Shown here: positions 1-7,844 of the stretch, one piece after another | How positions within the stretch are numbered: position 1 is the stretch's first letter | Layout of the letters: each line of letters begins with the position of its first letter | From: CAYQEC01 sp964416425 | Lineage (GTDB): Bacteria > Actinomycetota > Acidimicrobiia > Spongiisociales > UBA5794 | Direction: 5' to 3' | Assembly (NCBI GenBank): GCA_964416425.1 | Contig: CAYQEC010000025.1 | Location: forward strand, 1-30,613 | Length of the DNA stretch: 30,613 nucleotides | The notes under the pieces: generated by a model | What the model was told of the DNA's origin: nothing | Database searches by the model: none | What the model saw: only the letters and a program-made list of their open reading frames with translations | Made by a program: the position numbers and the translations under genes

Positions 1-250
1 TGGGAGGTCACTGTGCAGTCCCTCGCCGCGACCCCCCTCAGCTCACTCCGCTCGCTGGTCCCCCCTGATCCCAGGGGGGACGACAGAAGGACGCGATCCC
101 CCCTCCGCGATTCTGTCACCCTCCCTGCTGTGCCCTCTCTCACCCTCCCTGCTGTGCAGGGAGGTTTCCTCCGCCGAAGGCGGAGGCGTCGTCGAGGCGC
201 TAGCGCAGCTGGCGAACGAGTCGGGGAGGGTCACGGCGCAGTCCCGCGCC
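1..250 (+). repeat. Mosaic intergenic hairpin repeat, block 1
   Basis: The window opens inside a repeat block. A perfect hairpin lies at 58-81 (10-bp stem GTCCCCCCTG / CAGGGGGGAC, loop ATCC). Two copies of TCACCCTCCCTGCTGTGC follow at about 116 and 139. The second closes into a hairpin at 144-164 (CCTCCCTGC / GCAGGGAGG, loop TGT), and another perfect hairpin follows at 168-186 (CCTCCGCC / GGCGGAGG, loop GAA). The block ends about 20 bp before the stop codon of the minus-strand ZIP gene. The same modules recur near 1.05-1.42, 4.34-4.54, 5.94-6.15 and 9.41-9.63 kb. Function is not known; a 3' UTR or terminator role is an inference. Confidence 0.85.
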
Positions 251-271
251 TCGGCAGGAACCGCGACCGGT

Positions 272-1003
272 TCAGCCGCCGACGATCAGCGACACGACGA
301 GCATGAACGCCGTCCCCACCACGGTGAGGACGAGCCGAATCCCGGACGGTTCCCGATGCGCTTCGGCCAGCAGCTCACCGACGCCGATCATGAGGAAGAT
401 GCCGGCGTAGACGCCGAGCGCCAACCCGAAGACGTGGTTGGACAGCACCACCGCCGACCCGATGAGGGCGCCGATCTCCGGCGCGACGGCATCGAGCACC
501 AGCCAGCGGCGGGCATGGCGGACGTCGCCCTCCTGGGCGAGCACGAAGGTGACGGTGTTCATGCCGTCGGCGAAGTCGTGGGCGACCACCGCCACCAGGA
601 TGAACACACCGAGCCGGGTGGAGAGGGCGAACGCGGCCCCGATCCCGAAGCCGTCGATGAGGGAGTGGATCGAGAGGGCAGCTGCCCCGAGGGCCCCGAC
701 CGGTTCGTGCGAGGCGGCCGTTTCAGGGTCGTCGCGATGGTGCAGCACGAGGAGTCGGCTGAGCACCAGGAAGAAGAGGAACCCCGCCCCCATCGCCACC
801 CCGACGGTGCGGGGGGCGGTGGCGGAGGGGCCGAGCCGGGTCACCGCTTCAGGGGCCACCTCGAACAGCGCCACACCGAGCACGACCCCGCCGGTGAGCG
901 CCATGAGGCTGTTGAGCCGGTTCCGCAGGCGGATGCCGACCATGCCCCCGATCAGGGTGGAGACCACAGGGAGCAGGCCGAAGACCGGGCCGAGTCCTCT
1001 CAT
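272..1003 (-). CDS. ZIP family divalent metal transporter
   Basis: A 243-residue inner-membrane protein of the ZIP (ZRT/IRT-like) family, which moves zinc or another divalent metal into the cytoplasm. It has about seven to eight hydrophobic segments. The paired metal-site motifs of ZIP helices IV and V are visible: HSLIDG (His113, Asp117) and HDFADG (His142, Asp143, Asp146). The short His/Asp stretch HHRDD before helix IV fits the variable cytoplasmic loop of the family. The open frame extends upstream to 1102, but that part is Gly/Cys/Arg-rich and lies in repeat DNA. The ATG at 1001-1003 is therefore chosen, because it begins directly before the first membrane helix. The ribosome site there is weak. 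The gene stands alone between repeat blocks 1 and 2. Metal specificity cannot be read from sequence; it could equally be a GufA/ZupT-like member. Confidence 0.85.
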   Translation of the reverse strand: MRGLGPVFGLLPVVSTLIGGMVGIRLRNRLNSLMALTGGVVLGVALFEVAPEAVTRLGPSATAPRTVGVAMGAGFLFFLVLSRLLVLHHRDDPETAASHEPVGALGAAALSIHSLIDGFGIGAAFALSTRLGVFILVAVVAHDFADGMNTVTFVLAQEGDVRHARRWLVLDAVAPEIGALIGSAVVLSNHVFGLALGVYAGIFLMIGVGELLAEAHREPSGIRLVLTVVGTAFMLVVSLIVGG

Positions 1004-1046
1004 TCGGGGGAGCCTACCCAGAGGCGGGGCATCCCTTCCTTCCCCA

Positions 1047-1422
1047 CACCCTCCCTGCTGACCGGACGAGCCGGGGAGGGCCACCCTGCAACACCGCGAC
1101 ACGGCACCCCCCTCGGCTCAACGCCACCTGTGGTGGCGCCGCCTCCTTCGATGGCACTTTCGCCGGTCCCCCCTGAGACCAGAGGGGACGAGAAGTGCGA
1201 CCCTACACCCCCCTTCTTCTCTCACCCTCCCTGCTGTGCAGGGAGGTTTCCTCCGCCGTAGGCGGAGGCGTCGCCGAAGCCGCCGAAGGCGAGCTGAGCC
1301 GGGAAGGGTCACCGTGCATTCCCCAACCCACACCCCCCTCGGCTCAACGCCACCTGTGGTGGCGCCGACACCTTTGGTGGCGCTTCGCCGGTCCCCCCTG
1401 AGACCAGGGGGGACGAGAAGAG
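1047..1422 (+). repeat. Mosaic intergenic hairpin repeat, block 2 (two tandem units)
   Basis: This 432-bp gap between the ZIP gene and the HEAT gene is almost entirely repeat. Two units run head to tail. Unit one has a degraded CCCTCCCTGCTG start at about 1047, hairpin GCCACC-TGT-GGTGGC at 1123-1137 and hairpin 1166-1189 with one mismatch. Unit two has hairpins 1226-1246 (CCTCCCTGC/GCAGGGAGG), 1250-1268 (CCTCCGCC-GTA-GGCGGAGG), 1349-1363 (GCCACC-TGT-GGTGGC) and 1391-1414 (GTCCCCCCTG-AGAC-CAGGGGGGAC). The last ends 22 bp before the HEAT gene stop. Any promoter for the ZIP gene must lie in or beside this block; I could not recognise one. Confidence 0.88.
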
Positions 1423-1435
1423 AGGAGCCGACTCG

Positions 1436-2140
1436 TCACCCGGCGCCGAGGATCCTGCGGAGCCGGTTCTTCTTCAGGTTCTCCCGCACGATCCACTGCA
1501 CGTCGCGGTCGTCGCTCTCCTGCCAGCGGGCGAAGCGGGCCAGGCCGGCGGCGGGATCGGCGGCGATGGCGACGCTCCAGCAGTACCCGAGACCCTTTCG
1601 CAGCGCCCGCAACTCGGGGAGGCGCCGCTGCTCCGCCGGTGCTGCGGCGACCGCGCCGGTAACGACATCGAGCAGATCGAGAACCCGCCGTACCACCTCG
1701 GGACCGCCGAGCAGGCGCGGCTCGCACGGGCCGGCCACGGCGGCCCGGCGCACCAGCCACGACGGGTCCTCGGCCCAGCGGCCGGCGATGGTGAGCATGG
1801 CGTCGACGTCGACGGCGCCGAGGCGCTGCAGCGCCATGGCAACGGCTTCCCGGACCCGCCATCGCTCGTCGCCGGCGAGCCGGTGCAGGGTGGGTTCGAC
1901 CGATCGGTCACCGTCGGCGAGGACTCTGCCGAGGCCGACCGCGCCACACGACGCCAAGTACTCGTCCTCGCTTGCGGCGTAGCGGTGGAACCGCCCCGCA
2001 TCACCCTCGTCTGCCACGGCCTGGATCAACTCCAGGTTGCCGCGGGGCCCGGGAAGCCCGGAGTGTTCGGCGAGGAAGGCGTCCCAGTCGGCGGCGGGCA
2101 GGCGGGAGAGCTGCGCTCGGTAGTCGTCGATCTTGCTCAT
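1436..2140 (-). CDS. HEAT-repeat-like protein
   Basis: A 234-residue soluble protein with paired amphipathic helices typical of HEAT/ARM repeats. The clearest repeats lie at about residues 60-130, with regular Leu/Ala spacing and WRVREAVAMAL and WLVRRAAVA blocks. Such proteins are usually protein-binding scaffolds. DNA-alkylation-repair (AlkD-like) enzymes share the fold, and the C-terminal basic tail (NLKKNRLRRIL) could contact nucleic acid, but no catalytic signature is evident. The ATG start has a GGAGG site four bases upstream. It sits 18 bp downstream of the ketopantoate-reductase-like gene on the same strand and is probably co-transcribed with it. No signal peptide is seen. The specific function is unknown. 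Confidence 0.75.
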   Translation of the reverse strand: MSKIDDYRAQLSRLPAADWDAFLAEHSGLPGPRGNLELIQAVADEGDAGRFHRYAASEDEYLASCGAVGLGRVLADGDRSVEPTLHRLAGDERWRVREAVAMALQRLGAVDVDAMLTIAGRWAEDPSWLVRRAAVAGPCEPRLLGGPEVVRRVLDLLDVVTGAVAAAPAEQRRLPELRALRKGLGYCWSVAIAADPAAGLARFARWQESDDRDVQWIVRENLKKNRLRRILGAG

Positions 2141-2158
2141 GGCTGCCTCCGCCGATCG

Positions 2159-3109
2159 TCAATCGGGAATCAGGACGTCGTCGAGGTAGACGGCGAAAGC
2201 GTCGGTGTGTGGCATGTCGAATCCGAGCGCCCGGGCCGTCGCCCGCATCTGGTCGTGGTTGTACTTGGCCTCGGCGAGGCTTTCGGCGGCGTGGGCGGTG
2301 TAGCGCTGCATGCTCTCGTTCTTGCGGTAGAGGCGACGGAAGATGGGGATGAGGAGCCACAGCGGCCACGACATGTAGCGGGCGTCCGGGTACTTCTTGA
2401 TGTCCGCGCCCCGGCGGCGGCACAGCTCGAGTAGCTCCCGGGTGGAGAGGAAGCCCTCCCGCAGCAGGGCACGGTCCCGCAGCATCGCCTCCATGTCGTC
2501 ATGCTTCGGGAAGCCGGCCCACAGTCCCACCGCCAGGGCGTTGTGAACCCAGAGCCAGTGCAGGATCTGATCCTGGACGTCGGGTTCCATGTCGGCGCCG
2601 GCGAAGAGGGCGGAGACGGCGGCGAGTCGTTCATCGGATCCGCCCTCGACCTTGCCGAGGTGGACCTCGGGCCCGAGGTTCGTCCAGTACAGCTCGTCGC
2701 GTTGGGTGCCGCCGCCGTCCGGGTACCCCAGAAGGTAGCGGTCATGCGGCAGATGTCGATCGATGAAGCCGGTACCTTCCCAGTTGGCGGCGAACACGAG
2801 GAAGGTGGCGTCGCCGCAGCGGGGGGCGAGTTGGCGGAGCGCCGCCTCGGCCTGATACGAGTTGGTGGGCACGATCACCAGCTCGATGGCGTCGTCCGGC
2901 GACACGTCCTCGATGCAGCTGAGCCGGTAGGTGGTGACGAGGTCGTCGGGATGCCCTTCCCGCTCGTCGAGCAGGTCCAGCTCGACACCGCCGGCGCACA
3001 TGCCCGTCCTGCCGGGCCGTACGAAGTGGGTGACTTCCTCACCGGCCTCCGACAGCGCCCACCCGTAGATGACGCCGATCACGCCGGTGCCCACGATCAG
3101 AGTCCGCAT
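2159..3109 (-). CDS. Ketopantoate reductase family (PanE/ApbA-like) NAD(P)H oxidoreductase
   Basis: A 316-residue protein with an N-terminal Rossmann fold: the dinucleotide motif GTGVIG is at residues 7-12, followed by beta-alpha-beta and the HFVRPGR segment, where family members bind the NADP phosphate. A helical C-terminal domain follows, as in 2-dehydropantoate 2-reductase. Family members reduce 2-oxo acids, but many actinobacterial paralogues have unknown substrates. This one is not beside pantothenate genes, so a biosynthetic role is not supported. The ATG at 3107-3109 is chosen over the longer frame to 3193 because AAGGAGGG lies eight bases upstream and the Rossmann strand begins at residue 3. 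The HEAT-repeat gene follows 18 bp downstream. Confidence 0.8.
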   Translation of the reverse strand: MRTLIVGTGVIGVIYGWALSEAGEEVTHFVRPGRTGMCAGGVELDLLDEREGHPDDLVTTYRLSCIEDVSPDDAIELVIVPTNSYQAEAALRQLAPRCGDATFLVFAANWEGTGFIDRHLPHDRYLLGYPDGGGTQRDELYWTNLGPEVHLGKVEGGSDERLAAVSALFAGADMEPDVQDQILHWLWVHNALAVGLWAGFPKHDDMEAMLRDRALLREGFLSTRELLELCRRRGADIKKYPDARYMSWPLWLLIPIFRRLYRKNESMQRYTAHAAESLAEAKYNHDQMRATARALGFDMPHTDAFAVYLDDVLIPD

Positions 3110-3253
3110 CTCAGCCCTCCTTCCGAAGGCCGGTTGGCCGGCCGGCCGTCCCATCGCCCCGCCCCACCCGGCGCAGCGCCGGGTCCACCGCAACGATAGG
3201 ACGGTGCGGGGATCCTGCGACCTCGCACCCCCCGCAACGACGCGGGCTCACGG

Positions 3254-4132
3254 TCAGAGGCCGCTGGGATTGCCGGCCGAGAGAACGCCACTCGCCGCCA
3301 GCCGACCTGACTCCGATGCCTTGCCACGCAGGATGTACTCGAAACCCGCCGCCACGGTGGCGCCGAGGAACGGCCCGACGACGTAGATCCAGAAGTCGGT
3401 GAGGTCCCCGGCGATCGCCGCCGGCGCCAATGACCGGGCCGGGTTCATCGATGCGCCGCTCACCACCCCAGCCCACAGGCCAGCGAGCCCGATGTAGAAG
3501 CCGACCGCGATCGCAGAGTTGGCGCCCACATTCCGAGGACCGAAAGCCGTCCCCAAGATGACGCTGACCAGCCCCAACGTCAGCAGCGCCTCGGTGAGCA
3601 TGGCCACCCACGGCTCGATCCCCTCCCCGACCACGGTGGCGCCGTTGACGATCCCGCCAAAGAGCCACTGCAGCACGGATGCGGCGAGGAACGCACCGGT
3701 CAACTGGGCAACGACATAGCCGGCAACACGATTCCAGGGGAAGTCGCCGCGGAGGGCGAACGCCCACGTCACGACCGGGTTCAGGTGGGCTCCCGACACG
3801 GTGCCCATGAAGTAGATGATTCCCATCACCATGAAACCGGGGGCCATCACCTTCATCCCGAGCGTGATGTCTCCCCCGATCTCCAGCGCCCCGACGACGC
3901 CTCCGCCGGCTGCGACCAGGACGAGCAGGAACGTACCCCACAGCTCACCGAACAGCCGCCGGTACTCGTAGTTGGGGTCCTCGAACTCGGCGACGCCCAG
4001 CAGATCACGCTCGAGCACCTCGGCAACGAGACGGGCGCGACCGCTGCGTCCCACCGCTCCGGAACCGGCGACGGATCCACCCGGGCGTGACTCGGCCGCC
4101 GAAGCCTCCCCGGGTTGCAGTGCGTCATTCAC
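3254..4132 (-). CDS. Aquaporin / MIP family channel with N-terminal extension
   Basis: A 292-residue major intrinsic protein: six membrane helices plus the two half-helix loops. The first signature is NPV (Asn118-Val120, in SGAHLNPVVT) instead of the usual NPA; the second is canonical NPAR (Asn230-Arg233). MIP channels pass water, glycerol or other small neutral solutes. The aromatic/arginine filter retains the Arg after the second NPA, but the exact solute cannot be stated. About 55 hydrophilic residues precede the first helix, longer than in AqpZ or GlpF. The GTG at 4130-4132 is the best start because a GGAGGT site sits nine bases upstream; the longer frame to 4291 has no ribosome site. The gene appears monocistronic. 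Confidence 0.88.
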   Translation of the reverse strand: MNDALQPGEASAAESRPGGSVAGSGAVGRSGRARLVAEVLERDLLGVAEFEDPNYEYRRLFGELWGTFLLVLVAAGGGVVGALEIGGDITLGMKVMAPGFMVMGIIYFMGTVSGAHLNPVVTWAFALRGDFPWNRVAGYVVAQLTGAFLAASVLQWLFGGIVNGATVVGEGIEPWVAMLTEALLTLGLVSVILGTAFGPRNVGANSAIAVGFYIGLAGLWAGVVSGASMNPARSLAPAAIAGDLTDFWIYVVGPFLGATVAAGFEYILRGKASESGRLAASGVLSAGNPSGL

Positions 4133-4335
4133 GACATCCTCACCTCCTCCTCGAGATCCGCGATTCCATCGACTGTGCTCGGCGCTCGGGCCAAACGATA
4201 CGCACCGCACCGTCGACCCGGCCCGACGAGCCGGCCAGTCCGGGTGCCGGGCAACGTCCACGCCGTCCGTGCAGCCGGGGGAGCCGGGCAAGGCCGATGC
4301 TCAGCTCCCCCAGTAGGCGCCTGATGCCAATCGTC
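4133..4335. other. Intergenic region upstream of the aquaporin gene
   Basis: About 200 bp between the aquaporin start and repeat block 3. It holds the GAGGAGGAGGT ribosome site for the aquaporin (about 4141-4150 on the minus strand) and presumably its promoter. I could not identify confident -35/-10 boxes. Short open frames here overlap each other and have no ribosome sites, so I do not call a gene. Confidence 0.4.
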
Positions 4336-4540
4336 ACTTACCCTGCTGTGCGCCTTTGTCACCCTCCCTGCTGTGCAGGGAGGGTCGAAGAACGAGCCGA
4401 AGGCGAAGTGATTCGGGGAGGGTCACCCCACAGTCCCCCACCGCGACCCCCCTCGGGTCGAACGCCAGCTTCGCTGGCGCCCCCCCCGGTCCCCCCTGAT
4501 CCCAGGGGGGACGAAAGAAGACCCAGGGGAGACGACAGCG
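4336..4540 (+). repeat. Mosaic intergenic hairpin repeat, block 3
   Basis: A partial copy of CCCTGCTGTGC at about 4340 is followed by a full TCACCCTCCCTGCTGTGC hairpin at 4363-4383. Next come GCCGAAGGCGA-type sequence and GGGGAGGGTCAC. A hairpin at 4464-4478 has changed stem bases relative to block 2 (GCCAGC-TTC-GCTGGC rather than GCCACC-TGT-GGTGGC), and the GTCCCCCCTG/CAGGGGGGAC hairpin is at 4489-4512. The last is 50 bp beyond the stop codon of the minus-strand xylanase gene. Confidence 0.85.
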
Positions 4541-4561
4541 GCGACCAGGTAACAGCAAGGA

Positions 4562-5797
4562 CTACAGGGTCACGTCGACGCTGCCGGCGCCCGCCGTCGC
4601 CACCGTGAATCCGGCCCGGCGCTCCTCTGCCGTCACCTCGTAGTCGCCGAGGAACCCCCGGAACGTCACCTTGCCTTCGTCGTCGGTGCGCATCGTGGTG
4701 GGGGTGAACCACCACTCCCCCTTCACCAGCCCCAGCAGCGCCTCGTAGGCGGGTTTGGGCGACAGGTCCTGGCGGAGGTACCCGGAAGGGGCGTTGAGCC
4801 AGGCCCCGTCCCGCAGTCCCCAGTTGGTGATCGCCCCCACCTGGGGATGGGCGAACAGGGCCGAATACATCTCGACCGCCTCGGCCGCCTGCCGCTCCTC
4901 CCCCTCCGGCGTCGACGGCCACTCGTCGACCTGGTAGTCGTTGAGGTCGACGATCTCGGCCGGCATCAGGTGGCCGGAGACGAGCGACAGCTCGGTGAAG
5001 TGCAGCGGCAACCCGAAGCGGGAGAAGCGCTGCAGCACGTCATGGAGCTTCTCCAGGCCCCAGTAGCCCTGGTGCATGTGGGACTGGAGACCGATGGCGT
5101 CGATCTCGATCCCGGCCTCGAGGCAGCCTTCGATAAGATGCTCGAAGTCGGCCGACATGTCGAAGTCGTTGAGCAGCAGAGTGGCATCGGGGTTGGCGGC
5201 CCGGGCCGCCTCGAACATGGTGCGGACGATGCCGACCCGCCCCAGTTCCTTGGCGATGCGGGTGATGCCGTTGTCGTAGCGGTCGAAGATCGGCATGATC
5301 ACGACCTCGTTGAGGACGTCCCACATGTCGATGGCGCCGGCGAAGTCGGTCACGTCGCGGCGGATGCGCTCGGTCTGGGCGTCGACGATCTCGGTGTTGC
5401 TGAGGTCGAGCAGCCAATCGGCCGTGAGGGTGTGCCAGCACAGCGGGTGGCCCTTGACCGAACAGCCGAGGTCGCCGAACCAGCGGGCCGCCGTCAGGAT
5501 CCGCTGCGTGTCGGGATGGCCCCGCTCCGGCTCGAAGCCGGCCCAGTAGAACGGCAGCGTCACGAAGTTGTAGAGGTCGGCGAACCGGTCCCGGTAGACC
5601 TCGTCGGCGGCCCGCTGCTCACCGGCGACCTCGCCGTTGGCGAGCGGGATCAGGTCGAACCCCTGACTCCCCCACAGGAAGCGGTGGCGGCGCTGGGCCA
5701 CCTCCACCTCCCGGTTCGCCACCGGCGACCCGTCCTCGGTGACCGTCAGCGTCACCGAGGCGGTGCGGACATCCCTGATCTGCTGGTCGATGCTCAC
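4562..5797 (-). CDS. Endo-1,4-beta-xylanase, glycoside hydrolase family 10, no signal peptide
   Basis: A 411-residue GH10 TIM-barrel enzyme, expected to cleave beta-1,4-xylan or xylooligosaccharides with retention of configuration. Diagnostic blocks are KGHPLCWH (115-122), the acid/base Glu164 in WDVLNE and the nucleophile Glu269 in LHFTELS, with INW-like AITNWGLRD near 322-330. Small beta-rich segments flank the barrel: residues 10-45 resemble a beta-sandwich strand set, and 365-411 look like a short Ig-like tail. No signal peptide is present; the protein starts MSIDQQIRD, so it should be cytoplasmic and act on imported oligosaccharides, unless a start has been missed. The start is GTG at 5795-5797 with AGGAGA eight to nine bases upstream. 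It lies alone between repeat blocks 3 and 4, about 12 kb from the larger glycan locus. Confidence 0.9.
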   Translation of the reverse strand: MSIDQQIRDVRTASVTLTVTEDGSPVANREVEVAQRRHRFLWGSQGFDLIPLANGEVAGEQRAADEVYRDRFADLYNFVTLPFYWAGFEPERGHPDTQRILTAARWFGDLGCSVKGHPLCWHTLTADWLLDLSNTEIVDAQTERIRRDVTDFAGAIDMWDVLNEVVIMPIFDRYDNGITRIAKELGRVGIVRTMFEAARAANPDATLLLNDFDMSADFEHLIEGCLEAGIEIDAIGLQSHMHQGYWGLEKLHDVLQRFSRFGLPLHFTELSLVSGHLMPAEIVDLNDYQVDEWPSTPEGEERQAAEAVEMYSALFAHPQVGAITNWGLRDGAWLNAPSGYLRQDLSPKPAYEALLGLVKGEWWFTPTTMRTDDEGKVTFRGFLGDYEVTAEERRAGFTVATAGAGSVDVTL

Positions 5798-5937
5798 GTC
5801 GAATCTCCTGTCGAGGCGCCGCAGCCCAACCTACCGCGGCCGGCAGGGCGCCGTGGCCTCGCAGTCTCTCGACGTCCTCTCACGCTCCCGTTCAGAGAGG
5901 GCCGCAACGCGGGAGGGGGCCGAATGAAGGAAGAACG

Positions 5938-6153
5938 CGCCTCGCCGGTCCCCCCTCACCGTCTTCTCACCCTCCCTGCTGTGCAGGGAGGTTTCCTCCG
6001 CCGTAGGCGGAGGCGTCGCAGAGGGAGCCGAAGGCGAGTTGATCCGGGGAGGGTCACGCCCAGTCCCTCAGCCCACACCCCCCTCGGCTCGCTCGGCTCC
6101 TCCGGAGCTGCCTCGCCGGTCCCCCCTTTTGCCAAGGGGGGACGAGAAGAAGG
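5938..6153 (+). repeat. Mosaic intergenic hairpin repeat, block 4
   Basis: A broken half of the GTCCCCCC hairpin (about 5948) precedes hairpins 5971-5991 (CCTCCCTGC/GCAGGGAGG) and 5995-6013 (CCTCCGCC-GTA-GGCGGAGG). A stem at 6096-6108 reads GCTCC-TCC-GGAGC. The terminal hairpin at 6119-6143 has a stem with a paired change, GTCCCCCCTT/AAGGGGGGAC, where other blocks have TG/CA. The block ends 15-25 bp beyond the stop codon of the LapA-like gene on the minus strand. The remaining gap (5798-5937) holds the xylanase ribosome site and nothing else I recognise. Confidence 0.86.
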
Positions 6154-6168
6154 GGGCCGATACTGCTA

Positions 6169-6588
6169 TCACTCGCTCTGGGATCGTTGCAGTCGCTCGA
6201 GCTGGTCACGGTCTGCCAGCGTCCGGCGCCTACGGGACCGGTAGATCAGCCCGACCAGCTCGTCGAGCACGACGCCGACCAGCAATGCGCCAAGGATCAC
6301 CACGATCAGCGGCGTCGAGAAGTCCCAGCCGAGGAACTTGATGGTGGTACTGGCGGTGTTCTGAGCGGCCAGGATGACGATCCCGGCTGCCAGCACGATA
6401 CCGACGATGAGCCCCCAGAAGAGCCCGGTGCCCACAAACACGCGCTCCTTCGTCTCAGGCTCGGTCTTCGTCTCAGGCTCGGTCTTCGTCTCAGGCTCGG
6501 TCTTCGTCTCAGGCTCTGTCTTCGCGTCGCGCGTCGACGAGCCGCCCTGGTCTCCCCCGTCGACGTCGGTCATTCTGGGATGGTTCAT
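6169..6588 (-). CDS. LapA-like (DUF1049-type) two-helix membrane protein with KTEPET repeats
   Basis: A 139-residue membrane protein. Residues 20-48 are four near-perfect repeats of the hexapeptide KTEPET. Two hydrophobic helices follow: about 55-73 (LFWGLIVGIVLAAGIVIL) and about 92-115. Between them is the QNTASTTIKFLGWDFSTPL segment characteristic of LapA/DUF1049 proteins, which in proteobacteria assist lipopolysaccharide assembly; actinobacterial members have no known role. A basic RSRRRR stretch after helix two fits a cytoplasmic C-terminus, which ends in a polar, coiled-coil-like tail. The ATG at 6586-6588 has GGGAGAG eight bases upstream; a second ATG at 6573 is possible. The gene is divergent from the tiny membrane gene at 6791. 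Confidence 0.8.
   Translation of the reverse strand: MNHPRMTDVDGGDQGGSSTRDAKTEPETKTEPETKTEPETKTEPETKERVFVGTGLFWGLIVGIVLAAGIVILAAQNTASTTIKFLGWDFSTPLIVVILGALLVGVVLDELVGLIYRSRRRRTLADRDQLERLQRSQSE
6449..6520 (-). repeat. 18-bp minisatellite inside the LapA-like gene
   Basis: Four tandem 18-bp units (plus-strand unit TTCGTCTCAGGCTCGGTC) at 6449-6466, 6467-6484, 6485-6502 and 6503-6520. The first three are identical and the fourth has one change. Because 18 is divisible by three, copy-number changes keep the frame and only alter the length of the charged KTEPET spacer. Confidence 0.95.
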
Positions 6589-6790
6589 GGTGTGCTCTCT
6601 CCCTGCTCATTTGCCATCGATGGGCGGAGGCGCCTTCCATTGGAATCGGCCATACTCGCTCACTCCTCGCGACGGGCTACCCACAACGCATCATACGCAA
6701 TTCACCGAGCCGGCCCCTGTGAGCCGACGCCCCCGGAGGGATCTTCGGTAAGGTGGCCTCCGACTCTCGGACAAGCGCACTGGAGGAATC

Positions 6791-6874
6791 GTGAGCACCA
6801 CTGCCTGGATCGTCCTCATCGTCGTCCTGGTCATCGTCCTCGGTGGCGGGTTCGGCTACCGCCGGCGGCGTTGA
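6791..6874 (+). CDS. Putative 27-residue single-helix membrane peptide
   Basis: A GTG-started frame of 27 codons begins MSTTAWIVLIVVLVIVLGG and ends FGYRRRR. It is one hydrophobic helix with a basic C-terminal tail, the layout of many tiny actinobacterial and proteobacterial single-span peptides. GGAGGA lies four to five bases before the GTG. Third codon positions are almost all G or C, which argues for real coding. It is divergent from the LapA-like gene. No function can be assigned; chance remains possible at this length. Confidence 0.5.
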   Translation: MSTTAWIVLIVVLVIVLGGGFGYRRRR

Positions 6875-7096
6875 GGCTGAGTGACCGCTCGGTAGGTCGC
6901 ACACCCCGCAGGATGCCGGCCGCCTGGCCGGCTGACAGGTGACGGCCCACCCGTCTGGCGGTAGCTGCATCAACCCAGAGCGCAACCGGCATGCCGCCTG
7001 GTTCTCGAGCCGGTGAGTTCGACCGCGGCGGCTGGGAGCCAAGCGCCCGTCGGGTGGCCCGTACTACCGTCCTCCGGAGACAAAGGAGGAAACAGC

Positions 7097-7240
7097 ATGG
7101 CTCGGAAGTGGGGAGCATCCAAGCTCCTGCTCGCGGCAGCAGTAGTGGCCTTCGTATTGGTCGCGTTCGATGTCGAGATCGGTGACCTGAACCTGACCGC
7201 CATCGGCCTGGCACTGGGCTTCGGAAGCTTCATCCTCTAG
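7097..7240 (+). CDS. Small two-helix membrane protein (47 residues)
   Basis: A 47-residue protein starting MARKWGASKLLL. It has one clear hydrophobic helix (about 9-25), a short acidic turn (DVEIGDLNL) and a second hydrophobic stretch to the C-terminus. The ATG has a strong AAAGGAGG site six bases upstream, so the longer frame from 7013 is not used. The layout (basic N-terminus, short loop, C-terminal helix ending at the stop) is common in small actinobacterial membrane proteins of unknown function. It converges on the membrane protein at 7362-7844, and the 121 bp between them holds no clear terminator. Confidence 0.72.
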   Translation: MARKWGASKLLLAAAVVAFVLVAFDVEIGDLNLTAIGLALGFGSFIL

Positions 7241-7361
7241 GACCGACTCCGTCCGCCCGCACTCACCCTCGGGGAAGCCGTCCTCGCTGTCCGGGGACGC
7301 GCGGCAGCTTCAGCGGCGCCGGGCCCCGGTGGGTGCCGTCGCCTTCTGTTGACCGCGTCCG

Positions 7362-7844
7362 TCAGTCGGTGGTGGTGGTGCCGTCCTCCTCGGTGGCGAT
7401 CCGGTCGACCACCGTGGTCGGGAAGGCCAAGGCGGCGAGCAAGCCTACGACACCGATGACGATGTAGAGGACGCCGAGCTCACGGCCTCCTCCCAGGGCC
7501 GAGTCGAAGGCGTCCGGCTCGATGGCGACGATCGCTCCGAAGGCAACCGCGATCAGGCTGAGCCCGATCAGAGCGCCACGGACACCGGAGGAAGCGGCCG
7601 CCGCGAGGAAGAGCAACCCGGCGACGATATCGATCAGACCCATCAGCGCGGTGTGGTCGAAGGCGAGCACGGTCGTGGTCTCGTCGGTCCAGGACGAGAG
7701 CCCGACCCGGGCCAGCGCCACACCACCGATGACCACGAGGACCAGGCCGATGATCCCGGCAACCACCTGCGCCGGGCTGATGACTCGCCGGTCAACCGTG
7801 CGACGGCGCCGGCGGACCTCGTGGGTGCGTTCAGGATCAGTCAT
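7362..7844 (-). CDS. Four-helix membrane protein resembling DUF4383 proteins
   Basis: A 160-residue integral membrane protein. A basic N-terminal tail (RRRRRTVDRR) precedes four hydrophobic helices at about residues 25-45, 62-83, 88-107 and 123-143. The pattern of a polar extracellular loop after helix one, then two closely spaced helices containing small residues, resembles DUF4383, a common actinobacterial family of unknown function; the match is by layout, not by a firm motif. The ATG start has GGAGGG about eight bases upstream. It ends in a TTTT-D acidic tail. Nothing nearby suggests a pathway. Confidence 0.7.
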   Translation of the reverse strand: MTDPERTHEVRRRRRTVDRRVISPAQVVAGIIGLVLVVIGGVALARVGLSSWTDETTTVLAFDHTALMGLIDIVAGLLFLAAAASSGVRGALIGLSLIAVAFGAIVAIEPDAFDSALGGGRELGVLYIVIGVVGLLAALAFPTTVVDRIATEEDGTTTTD

